The notes below the pieces were generated by a model. That model was not told the origin of the DNA. It saw only the letters and a list, made by a program, of their open reading frames with translations, and made no database searches. Positions 1 to 5,656 of a stretch of DNA of 5,690 bases are shown here, piece by piece. The DNA lies in contig JAEEQO010000189.1 of NCBI GenBank assembly GCA_016285335.1, forward strand, positions 1-5,690, written 5' to 3'. The stretch's first letter is position 1. Each line of letters opens with the position of its first letter. The stretch is from Victivallales bacterium. GTDB taxonomy: Bacteria > Verrucomicrobiota > Lentisphaeria > Victivallales > UBA1829. Made by a program: the position numbers and the translations under genes.

Positions 1-258
1 GGCGACAGACGGAAGATACAGGTGGTCGTTGGGGTTCGCGGGGCCCATCTGGAGCATGTTGTGGTCCACGTAGGACACCGACAGCTCGGTTTTCACCTTG
101 CCGGTCCCCATCGCCTCGAGTTCCAGATAAGCCATCGTCCCGGTGGCATCCTGCGTCAGTGTCTGGTCGATGCGGATGGCTGCGGGCTCGCCGGGGACGC
201 CGCTGCCGGACACGAGATGGTTCGCTAAGATTTTCTGAATGACCGTACCTTTTGCCAT
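1..258 (-). CDS. acn: Aconitate hydratase, N-terminal 86 residues (3' end outside window)
   Basis: Aconitase interconverts citrate and isocitrate through cis-aconitate in the TCA cycle, using a [4Fe-4S] cluster in the cytoplasm. Only the first 86 residues are present. Seen in sequence: DQTLTQDATGTM at residues 31-42, KTELSVSYVDHN at 56-67 with the Asp65-His66 pair that corresponds to the active-site DH pair of aconitases, and DHLYL-SVA at the window edge. These segments match the bacterial aconitase type with a long DQTLTQDATGTMAY block rather than the LeuC type, whose equivalent block differs. The cluster cysteines lie further downstream and cannot be checked. The ATG at 256-258 is preceded by GGAGAAGA (265-272) with a 6-nt spacer, which supports this start. 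An intrinsic terminator ends only 26 nt upstream of the start codon, so expression probably depends on read-through. Homoaconitase or another hydro-lyase of the superfamily is the alternative. Confidence 0.9.
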   Translation of the reverse strand, partial: MAKGTVIQKILANHLVSGSGVPGEPAAIRIDQTLTQDATGTMAYLELEAMGTGKVKTELSVSYVDHNMLQMGPANPNDHLYLPSVA

Positions 259-284
259 TGCTTGTCTTCTCCGATTTCAGGTGT

Positions 285-319
285 AAAAAAAGGGGGACGC
301 ACCTTGTTCGGGACGTCCC
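285..319 (-). terminator. Intrinsic terminator between small basic protein and aconitase
   Basis: Read on the minus strand, GGGACG (319-314) pairs with CGTCCC (299-294) across a 14-nt loop, followed by CC and seven T (291-285). The stem is 6 bp and mostly GC. It follows the small basic protein gene and lies between that gene and the aconitase ribosome binding site, with only about 12 nt between the T run and the Shine-Dalgarno sequence. It could be a simple 3' end for the small gene, or an attenuator controlling aconitase. The loop is longer than in textbook terminators, which lowers certainty a little. Confidence 0.65.
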
Positions 320-330
320 TGATCTCAGAA

Positions 331-361
331 CTCCGCACTGTCCGGCGGACCGGAGGCGGAG
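331..361 (-). promoter_or_regulatory. Composite stem-loop in the aconitase leader / 3' UTR of the small gene
   Basis: On the minus strand CTCCGC (361-356) pairs with GCGGAG (336-331). Inside it TCCGG (354-350) pairs with CCGGA (345-341) around a TCCG loop, with a small internal loop between the two stems. That gives 11 bp, nearly all GC, in noncoding sequence directly upstream of the terminator hairpin at 285-319. The pairing is seen directly; a regulatory role is inference. No known riboswitch consensus was recognised. Confidence 0.5.
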
Positions 362-389
362 AGCCGAACCGCGCGCGGCGGCTTCGGGC

Positions 390-548
390 TTACTCTTCGG
401 GCTTGGTCTTGGGAAGAGCGCTGAGAACTTTCTGGCCTTCCTGCCAGCGGCCGTCCTGCTTGAGGATGTTGATGCGTTCGAAACGCTTCAGGACGTTTCT
501 CTGTTTCCGGATGCGTCCGGCGGCCTTCAGACTGGGATGCTTGGACAT
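390..548 (-). CDS. Small basic protein of the PVC-group family, 52 aa
   Basis: This gene encodes a 52-residue protein with 14 Lys/Arg against 5 Asp/Glu. Conserved-looking blocks are HPSLK (4-8), RNVLKRFERI (17-26), DGRWQEG (32-38) and VLSALPK (41-47). I recognise this as the small basic protein family of Verrucomicrobia, Chlamydiae and relatives (I believe TIGR04137); its biochemical role is unknown to me. The size and charge would suit a nucleic-acid or ribosome-associated protein, but that is inference. The start is supported by GGAG at 556-559 with a 7-nt spacer to the ATG at 546-548; the stop is TAA at 390-392. The gene has its own candidate promoter upstream (606-633) and a terminator downstream (285-319), followed by aconitase. 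It is too short for many automatic ORF cut-offs. The family assignment is made from memory of the pattern and not from a search. Confidence 0.85.
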   Translation of the reverse strand: MSKHPSLKAAGRIRKQRNVLKRFERINILKQDGRWQEGQKVLSALPKTKPEE

Positions 549-605
549 TTCAAATCTCCATTATATCAGTTTGTTGATTGAGTATCGCAGAAAAAGTAAC
601 TAAAT

Positions 606-633
606 ACTATACATCATTTTGTGGAAAATGCAA
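606..633 (-). promoter_or_regulatory. Weak candidate promoter for the small basic protein gene
   Basis: On the minus strand TTGCAT (633-628) and TATAGT (611-606) are separated by 16 nt, about 57 nt before the start codon at 548. The -10 hexamer matches the sigma-70 consensus at 5 of 6 bases, but the -35 hexamer at only 3 of 6. The surrounding sequence is AT-rich compared with the genes. A second TATAAT at 565-560 is a better hexamer but is too close to the start codon to work with the GGAG site. Confidence 0.3.
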
Positions 634-638
634 GCCGG

Positions 639-661
639 AACCGGATTTTTTCCGGTTTTTT
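639..661 (+). terminator. Rightward terminator-like hairpin in the 549-765 intergenic region
   Basis: On the plus strand AACCGGA (639-645) pairs with TCCGGTT (651-657) around a five-T loop, and a T run continues to 661. The T tail exists only in the plus direction, whereas every gene nearby is on the minus strand. On the minus strand the same hairpin is followed by CCGGC and has no T tail, so it would be a poor terminator for the gene at 766-1212. It may end antisense transcripts or simply be a hairpin. Confidence 0.4.
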
Positions 662-732
662 GTCCGCCACACGCGCAGTCTGGCGGTCAGACTTTACCGA
701 AACGCTTCAGACCGGCGGCTATACCAGATAAT

Positions 733-757
733 AGGTCGTATAAGTCGCTTAAGACCT
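733..757 (-). other. Imperfect hairpin just after the cysteine-protein gene
   Basis: On the minus strand AGGTC (757-753), a one-base bulge, TAAG, loop CGA, CTTA, a three-base bulge and GACCT (737-733) form a 9-bp interrupted stem. It starts 9 nt downstream of the TAG stop at 766-768. The following sequence is ATTAT and not a clean T run, so it is at best a weak terminator or an RNA 3'-end stabiliser for the operon. Nothing else convincing was found between 549 and 765 apart from the hairpin at 639-661 and the weak promoter. Confidence 0.3.
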
Positions 758-765
758 GTTTTCAG

Positions 766-1212
766 CTATGGCAAATTTTCGGAGAGGATCTTCGCGGCGA
801 GGGCGACGAGTTCGGCGCAGGGGCGTTTCTGATAGTAAGCGGCGGTGCGGGCCTCGGAGACCGGGGAATCGGTCTGTTTCGGGGCGAGGCCGAGGAGTTC
901 GCGGCAGATGATGGAGCCGGTTTCGTCGCGGAAAGCGTCGCAGAGGCCGCGGATGAACGCATAGTGCTTGTCCTTCGCGGCTTTGTCCGAGCCTTCGCCG
1001 GGTCCGCGGATCAGGTCGGCCGCCATGCACATGCCGGTGATCGCGCCGCAGACTTCGCGCTGTCGGGCGATGCCGCCGCCGAACCCGGAGGCGAGCTTAA
1101 GAGCGGTTTCGCGGTCGAGGCCGCAGCGGTCGGCGAACGCGCAGAGGACGGCCTGCGCGCAGTTCATGCCGGCGAGGAAATTGTTTTTCGCTTCTTCGGA
1201 ATGGTCGTTCAT
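766..1212 (-). CDS. C_GCAxxG_C_C family (putative redox) protein, 148 aa
   Basis: The protein belongs to the C_GCAxxG_C_C family of small cytoplasmic proteins with spaced invariant cysteines. Its members are usually annotated as putative redox-active proteins, and no reaction is established. Seen in sequence: GMNCAQAVLCAFAD with Cys18, LASGFGGGIARQREVCGAITG with Cys55 and the CGAxxG core at 55-60, SIICRELLG with Cys103, and RPCAEL with Cys132. The four conserved cysteine positions are all present and the length of 148 residues is typical, so the gene appears intact. Additional cysteines are at 24, 30, 62 and 91. The ATG at 1210-1212 has GGAA at 1220-1223 as a modest ribosome binding site with a 7-nt spacer. 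It is the third gene of the presumed operon, 30 bp after the uncharacterised gene. Why it travels with an amino-acid-type transporter is unclear; cysteine or sulfur-compound handling is only a guess. Confidence 0.88.
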   Translation of the reverse strand: MNDHSEEAKNNFLAGMNCAQAVLCAFADRCGLDRETALKLASGFGGGIARQREVCGAITGMCMAADLIRGPGEGSDKAAKDKHYAFIRGLCDAFRDETGSIICRELLGLAPKQTDSPVSEARTAAYYQKRPCAELVALAAKILSENLP

Positions 1213-1242
1213 GGGATGTTTCCGTTGAAAAAAAGGTTGAAA

Positions 1243-2298
1243 TCAGTACGGCGCTTTGATCGCTTCAAAACTCAAGTCGTTGAGATCTTTGAGCATGACC
1301 GGCGAACTGAAGTCCTCCGCGACCGGGAGCGCGAAGAGCATGCCGTTCCTGGCGTACAGGATACGGTTGCGCGGGGCGTCGTAGTCGGCCCAGCGCCAGC
1401 CCGTGCCGTCGACTTTCAGCCGTCGTCCGGGATTGATGATGCGGTGGCGTTCCCAGTAGCAGCCGCGGCCGTTGCCGGGCATCCCGCTGACGAAGAGCTT
1501 CTGGAGCGCCCAGCCGAACGCAAGCTGTTTCTCGTAGACGACGGAGTTTTCCGCCTGATGCTTTGCGGTCCAGCCGTCGCGGAGGAGCCGGTGGCAGTAG
1601 ACGCCGGGGCACTCGCCGCCGAAAGAGGTTTCGAACGGGAACTCCTGCGAGACGTCGAGGTCGAGGTTAAAGCGGGCGCGGCGCAGCGTGGCGATCCGGG
1701 ATGCGGGCGCGTTGAGCCAGACTTTTTGGTTGTCCAGGAAGAGGCCGCCGCCGTTCCATGCCGTGCCGTTGAACCACAGGCCGAGCGCTTTCAGGTACGG
1801 CGCGCGGGAAATGGCGGTCCAGCTGGGCGAGGAGGCTTCCGGCGAGGCGGCGAATTTGTCGAGCTCGGCGGATTTCGTCTGATTAATCTCCTCCATCTGC
1901 CGCATGACTTTTTCATAGGATTCGTCCGAGAATCTGTTCCCCTCGCGCGGCCCGAACTTCTCCTCGCGGAATTGTTCGGCGAGCTGCTGAATGGTGTCCG
2001 GGCGGCGGAAGTCCGTGGCGAAGTAGATCATGAATTCGCCGTTCGGGGACAGATCGCTGCGGTATTCGTAGATGCGGCCCTTGAGCCACTGGCCCATGGT
2101 GAACGTGTCGGTTTCGAGGTCCCAGCCGAGGGTGCAGACCTGGCCGGAGGGGCCCCGCCGGAAGACGACCGCCTTCGGCGCTTCCCTTGCGAGAATGGCG
2201 TGGAGGCGCGGAAAGATCTTTTCCGGGCGTTGCTTGAATTTATGCTGGAACGGTTTCCGGAACGGTCTCTTTCTCGGTTTTGGCTGGTGCGGTCTCAT
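1243..2298 (-). CDS. Uncharacterised 351-residue protein with basic N-terminus
   Basis: I cannot assign a function. Residues 1-31 are very basic and proline-rich (12 Lys/Arg, 7 Pro) and look disordered; there is no signal peptide or membrane segment, so a cytoplasmic location is likely. The folded part seems to begin near residue 41 with AVVFRRGPS. Sequence-like landmarks are DTFTMGQWLKGRIYE (64-78), DLSPNGEFMIYFA (82-94), SWTAISRAPYLKALGLW (159-175), WNGGGLF (181-187) and YDAPRNRILYARNGMLF (306-322). The segments 82-94 and 306-322 resemble strands of TolB/WD40-type propeller repeats (SP-G followed by hydrophobic strand), which is suggestive only. Residues 100-155 are charged and may be an insertion. 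The only early ATG is at 2296-2298 and has no clear Shine-Dalgarno sequence, so translation could be coupled to the transporter gene, whose stop lies 40 bp upstream. It feels like a conserved bacterial hypothetical family, but this is from memory. Confidence 0.75.
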   Translation of the reverse strand: MRPHQPKPRKRPFRKPFQHKFKQRPEKIFPRLHAILAREAPKAVVFRRGPSGQVCTLGWDLETDTFTMGQWLKGRIYEYRSDLSPNGEFMIYFATDFRRPDTIQQLAEQFREEKFGPREGNRFSDESYEKVMRQMEEINQTKSAELDKFAASPEASSPSWTAISRAPYLKALGLWFNGTAWNGGGLFLDNQKVWLNAPASRIATLRRARFNLDLDVSQEFPFETSFGGECPGVYCHRLLRDGWTAKHQAENSVVYEKQLAFGWALQKLFVSGMPGNGRGCYWERHRIINPGRRLKVDGTGWRWADYDAPRNRILYARNGMLFALPVAEDFSSPVMLKDLNDLSFEAIKAPY

Positions 2299-2338
2299 AG
2301 GTGTTTCAAGTTGGGAACGGATGGCTGCCGTCGCCGGA

Positions 2339-5300
2339 TCATTTCAGCGGATCGGCATCGGCCTCGGTCAGTTTGTTTTTGTTGACGTAAGCTCCGACCT
2401 TTTTGCCGATGAGGGAAATAACGGCGATCAGAGAAAGGGACAGAAGGAAATAAAGCAGCGTGGCAAACGCGATCGGGAAGAACGATTCGAAGGTGCGGGC
2501 GCGGATCCAGTCGACCGTTTTCGTGAGGTCCCACACGGAAATGTAGCCCACGACCGTCGTCAGTTCCACCAGACGGATGATCTCTTCGCGGAACGGCTTG
2601 GCGAGGTATGCGGCGGCCTGCGGGAGGATGATGCGGCGGAAGAACGTGGTGAAGCGCAGAGAGAGCGCCATGGCGGCGTCCAGCTGCACGCCGCCGATGT
2701 GGTCGAGCATGGTCATATAGAGGCGGCAGGAGGAGGCGGTGAAGCGCAGGATGAAGACGATGTATGCGGCGGTGATGGGGCGGAACCCGAATCTGCGGAG
2801 CACCACGTAGTACATGCCCATGAGGAGGATCAGGATGGGGATGTTGTAGAGGAGGGCGCATACGGCGTCTGCGGGGACCGAGATGCGTTTGCGTTTCGAC
2901 TTGCGGAGCATGCAGAGCGGGATGCCCAGGATGGTCCCGAAGAAGACGGCGGAGGCCGTGATGAGGAGCGTCGTCTTGAATCCGCCGAGGATCTGGCGCA
3001 TATGGTTGTCTTTCCAGAGAGCCCGGTGCATGCTGAACGCCTGTTCCTTCAGGAAGAACTTGATCTGCGGCATCAGCGCCATGTGGACCTGGCGTGCCTG
3101 CGTCTTGTCCGGCACTATGATGACGAGACCGCCGTGGTAGTGCGGTTCGGAATAGACGAGCTTGCCGGACGAGGTGTTTTTCGTATTGATCTCGGACGCG
3201 ACGAAATCGACCTTGCCGTCCACCAGGGCACGTTCAACCTCATCGGGGGTCAGGCGGACGAATTCCACCAGATAGCCCATTGACCATGCCGCGCGCTCCG
3301 CCACCTCCAGTTCGTATCCGGCGAGCTGGCCGTTGCGGATGCAGGCGAACGGTTCGCGGTCGATCAGGACGCCCATGCGGAGGACGCCGTAGGGGGCGTC
3401 GTCAGGCGTGGCCGGCAGGACCGCCGAAGCGCTCGCCGGGGACATCCATTTGTTCTGGAGCGCCTTCAGCGTGCCGTTCTTTTTCATGGTGCGGATCTGT
3501 CTGGAAAAAGCCTCGGAGACTTCGCGTCTTCTCGCGGGGAAGAAGAACGCATAGTCGGTATGGGTCAGGTATTCGGGGATCTGGATGAACTGCGGATAAA
3601 GAGGAAGTATGCTTCGCGCACGCGGTTCGCCCGAGACGAACGCGTCGATCTTGCCGGCTCCGAGCAGGTAGTAAAGGTCCTGTTCCTGGCTGGCGTAGAA
3701 GGGGATGGCGTCCGGGATCTTCTCGTCGAGTTCCGCCGCTGCGAACGTGAAGGGGAGGACGCCGACGCGTTTTCCGGCGAGCTGGCCGAGGCGGGTGATG
3801 CCGAACACGTATTCGTCGTGCGGGATGTTGGTCACAAGCACGGCGCCGCCTTCGTAATATGTCTCGGAAAACTCGATGTTTTCGGTGTTGTTCATGTCGG
3901 GAGAAAGCATGCCGCCCGCGATGTCGACCTGGCCGGACCTGAGCATGTCCATCAGCATGTCGCGCCGGACGGGAATGATCTGGAGCTCCATGCCGAATTC
4001 GTGCGCGGCGCGGCGGATGATCTCGATCTCCAGGCCGAGCATGGTGCCGTCTCCGCCCATGAAGCAGAGCGGGGTGGCGCCGGGCGTGGTGGCATACCGG
4101 AGGGTGCCGTTGACCATCGGCGTGTCGTCCCGTTCGTACAGGGTGGCGAATTCCTGTTTTTCGGGTTCGGCGGAACACCATTTCGCAGTCAGTTCCGCGA
4201 GGTCGCCGGTTGTTTTGAGTTCGCCGAGGACGCGGTTGACCGCCCGGTAGAGCGGGGACCCCTGCGGCATCGCGAACGAATAGGATTCGCGGCGGATGAC
4301 GGACGCGATCCGGAGTTCGGGATAGAGCGCGATGGAGGAGCGCGCCAGAGGCTCTTCCATGAGCAGGGAGTCGATCTTGTCGGAGATCAGCAGTGCGCAT
4401 GCCGATTCGCGGCTGTCCGCGAGGATGAACTTGGTGTCGGGCAGCAGTTCCCGGCATTCCGCGGCGTACTTGGATCCGGTCAGGACGGCCGCATAACTGC
4501 CCGCGAGTTCCTGCGGCGTTTTGGCGGTCGAGGCGCCGTCGGCAGGCGGCCTGTAGAGTTTTTTCCGCGTCAGGATCCCTGCCGGGCAGTCGATGTAGTC
4601 GTCGGAGAAAAGGATATTGCGTTTTCCCACGGTCTTGTCCATGTTGGCTACGACGAGGTCGATGGAGCCGGTCTCGACGGCGGTGAAGAGGTCGAGGTAA
4701 GGCATCACGCGGATCTCCACGGCCATGTTGAACGCCGCGGCGAGACGGTAGATCAGTTCGACGTCGAATCCGGAGGGCGAGCCTGTGGAGTCGGTGAAGT
4801 TCATCGGTTCGTTGGCGTCTTCCGTGCCGACAATGAGCTTTCCGGCGGGAGTCAGGGGCGCCTGGATCTTCGGCATTTCGGGATCCTTCGACTTGACCCA
4901 CCTGGCGTACATGTTGTCGTACAGGCCGGACGAGAAATACTCGCGGAGGAACGCGTTGACGCCCTGGAGCAGCTCCGGCTTGCCCGGCGCGACCGCGATC
5001 GCGACGTGTCCCTCGGCATAGGTGTCCGGCAGCAGCACGAACGTGTCGCGCATCCGCTGGGCGTAGTCCAGTCCGGGCCGGTCGAACGCGATGGCGTCGA
5101 CAGCCCCGGTTTCAAGCGAGGGGTAAATATCGGAAATGTTTTCGTATTCGCGGAATTTTGCCCGGGGAAAGGACTTTTTCGCCTCGAGTCCGGAAGTCGT
5201 TTCTGAAACGATGCCGATCACGAATTCAGGCGCGTTGAGGTCGCGCGGATGGGAAATGTACTTCTGCTTTGCCTCTTCTTTCGTTTCCCCGCAGCAGCAC

Positions 5301-5398
5301 AGCATGGCCGCGGCCAGGGCAAATAGCATGATGACGGATAGAAAACGGATCCGGCGCGGACGGTTTGCGGCGTTCCGATGTGTCTCGTGTCGTTTCAT
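2339..5398 (-). CDS. Multi-SBP / ABC permease fusion, polar amino acid uptake type, 1019 aa
   Basis: This is a membrane protein that captures a polar amino acid or similar solute outside the cytoplasmic membrane and forms the transport channel. Residues 19-36 are a hydrophobic signal/anchor ending in Cys34-36. Residues 55-170 look like only lobe 2 of an SBP_bac_3 domain (AVDAIAFDRP 99-108, YARW 164-167). Residues 187-410 and 431-653 are complete domains (SGFDVELI 209-216 and LFSDDY 263-268; GLEIEII 455-461 and EFSETYY 509-515). Residues 671-765 look like lobe 1 only (GYELEVA 694-700, YSEPHY 749-754). The permease domain spans about 798-1000 with roughly four to five membrane segments, NIPILILL (852-859) and an EAA-type loop DAAMALSL...RRIILP (907-926) in which the usual Glu is Asp907 and the usual Gly is Ser913. 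GlnP-like proteins with fused binding domains are an established type and need a GlnQ-like ATPase, which is absent here. GAGG at 5403-5406 precedes the ATG by 4 nt. The substrate is unknown. Confidence 0.92.
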   Translation of the reverse strand: MKRHETHRNAANRPRRIRFLSVIMLFALAAAMLCCCGETKEEAKQKYISHPRDLNAPEFVIGIVSETTSGLEAKKSFPRAKFREYENISDIYPSLETGAVDAIAFDRPGLDYAQRMRDTFVLLPDTYAEGHVAIAVAPGKPELLQGVNAFLREYFSSGLYDNMYARWVKSKDPEMPKIQAPLTPAGKLIVGTEDANEPMNFTDSTGSPSGFDVELIYRLAAAFNMAVEIRVMPYLDLFTAVETGSIDLVVANMDKTVGKRNILFSDDYIDCPAGILTRKKLYRPPADGASTAKTPQELAGSYAAVLTGSKYAAECRELLPDTKFILADSRESACALLISDKIDSLLMEEPLARSSIALYPELRIASVIRRESYSFAMPQGSPLYRAVNRVLGELKTTGDLAELTAKWCSAEPEKQEFATLYERDDTPMVNGTLRYATTPGATPLCFMGGDGTMLGLEIEIIRRAAHEFGMELQIIPVRRDMLMDMLRSGQVDIAGGMLSPDMNNTENIEFSETYYEGGAVLVTNIPHDEYVFGITRLGQLAGKRVGVLPFTFAAAELDEKIPDAIPFYASQEQDLYYLLGAGKIDAFVSGEPRARSILPLYPQFIQIPEYLTHTDYAFFFPARRREVSEAFSRQIRTMKKNGTLKALQNKWMSPASASAVLPATPDDAPYGVLRMGVLIDREPFACIRNGQLAGYELEVAERAAWSMGYLVEFVRLTPDEVERALVDGKVDFVASEINTKNTSSGKLVYSEPHYHGGLVIIVPDKTQARQVHMALMPQIKFFLKEQAFSMHRALWKDNHMRQILGGFKTTLLITASAVFFGTILGIPLCMLRKSKRKRISVPADAVCALLYNIPILILLMGMYYVVLRRFGFRPITAAYIVFILRFTASSCRLYMTMLDHIGGVQLDAAMALSLRFTTFFRRIILPQAAAYLAKPFREEIIRLVELTTVVGYISVWDLTKTVDWIRARTFESFFPIAFATLLYFLLSLSLIAVISLIGKKVGAYVNKNKLTEADADPLK

Positions 5399-5408
5399 GA
5401 AGCCTCAG

Positions 5409-5486
5409 TCAGATTGAAAAAGCGGTTGCGGATCGGGTGTCCTCCCGTGGCCCCGGAATAGTCGCCGGGGCGGGGAGTCCTCCCAT
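5409..5486 (-). other. Possible 25-codon leader ORF before the transporter gene
   Basis: An ATG at 5484-5486 opens a 25-codon frame that spans the hairpin region and stops with TGA at 5409-5411, ten bases before the transporter ATG. A real peptide would permit translational coupling or ribosome-dependent refolding of the leader. The peptide has no run of one amino acid that would suggest classical attenuation (it is Pro/Ala/Thr-rich), and its ribosome binding site is poor. It could equally be a chance frame. Confidence 0.15.
5434..5484 (-). promoter_or_regulatory. Structured 5' leader of the transporter operon with alternative hairpins
   Basis: On the minus strand three hairpins follow each other: GGGA-GGAC-TCCC (5484-5473), a perfect 7-bp stem GCCCCGG/CCGGGGC with an 8-nt loop (5471-5450), and CGGG-AGGACA-CCCG (5447-5434). 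The first and third share the repeat GGGAGGAC(T/A)CCC and both expose GGA in the loop. A competing fold extends the central stem with CTCCC (5477-5473) pairing to GGGAG (5446-5442), which destroys both small hairpins. This is a plausible post-transcriptional control element. GGA in hairpin loops is the kind of site CsrA/RsmA binds, but no csrA gene is visible. I did not recognise a known riboswitch; the mini-ykkC (guanidine-II) pattern was considered and its ACGR loops are absent. Confidence 0.5.
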
Positions 5487-5535
5487 TTCCGTCTGTCCCG
5501 ATAGAAAACAGCCCAGGGAAGTGCAGGTTCTACAT

Positions 5536-5563
5536 AATTTAGCATGGATTTCGGATTTTACAA
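5536..5563 (-). promoter_or_regulatory. Candidate sigma-70 promoter of the transporter operon
   Basis: On the minus strand TTGTAA (5563-5558) is followed after 16 nt by TAAATT (5541-5536), with TG one base before the -10 hexamer (extended -10). The first hexamer matches consensus at 4 of 6 bases, the second at 4 of 6. AT-rich sequence with a T run lies directly upstream (5564-5584) and could act as an UP element. The inferred start near 5529 gives a leader of about 130 nt before the ATG at 5398. Confidence 0.5.
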
Positions 5564-5577
5564 ATTAATATTGAAAT

Positions 5578-5600
5578 AAAAAAACGCCGTTTTGGCGGCG
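5578..5600 (-). terminator. Terminator-like GC hairpin with T run upstream of the operon promoter
   Basis: On the minus strand CGCCG (5600-5596) pairs with CGGCG (5589-5585) around a 6-nt loop and is followed by seven T (5584-5578). It has the form of an intrinsic terminator for leftward transcripts entering from beyond 5690. However, no gene end is visible between 5600 and 5690, and a rightward promoter candidate lies there. It may instead insulate the operon promoter, or the T run may simply be part of the AT-rich upstream element. Confidence 0.4.
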
Positions 5601-5656
5601 GCGGGACGCGTTTTCCCTTTTTTTTGCTTTCGCGCGTGAAAAAGCGGAAAAACGAT

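Noticed and set aside
22..228. Rightward 68-codon frame
   Set aside because: Antisense to the aconitase N-terminus, which has unmistakable conserved motifs.
560..565. Perfect TATAAT on the minus strand before the small basic protein gene
   Set aside because: Transcription from it would begin at or after the GGAG ribosome binding site, and no -35 hexamer lies at the right distance.
1213..1242. T run in the gap before the cysteine-protein gene as a terminator
   Set aside because: On the minus strand the seven T are not preceded by any stable stem, so read-through within the operon is expected.
619..2385. Long rightward open frame of 588 codons
   Set aside because: It runs antisense across three better-supported minus-strand genes and their intergenic gaps, has a low-complexity Gly/Ala/Glu/Arg/Val-rich translation and no recognisable motif. 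This is typical of GC-rich shadow frames.
2072..3283. Rightward open frame of 403 codons
   Set aside because: Antisense to two minus-strand genes, highly charged with His/Asp/Glu runs, and without a family signal.
3402..4901. 499-codon minus-strand frame inside the transporter gene
   Set aside because: Out-of-frame shadow of the fusion protein, with an Arg/His/Pro-rich translation, while the main frame carries the conserved SBP blocks.
3560..5206. Rightward open frame of 548 codons opposite the transporter
   Set aside because: Fully antisense to the SBP-permease fusion, whose motifs are clear on the minus strand. The translation is rich in charged residues and Gly/Val with no domain signature.
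5434..5484. Tandem hairpins as a mini-ykkC (guanidine-II) riboswitch
   Set aside because: That class has two hairpins with ACGR terminal loops; here the loops are GGAC and AGGACA.
5621..5646. GCTTT/AAAGC inverted repeat as another terminator
   Set aside because: The stem is only 5 bp with a 10-nt loop, and the T run precedes rather than follows it in the plus direction.
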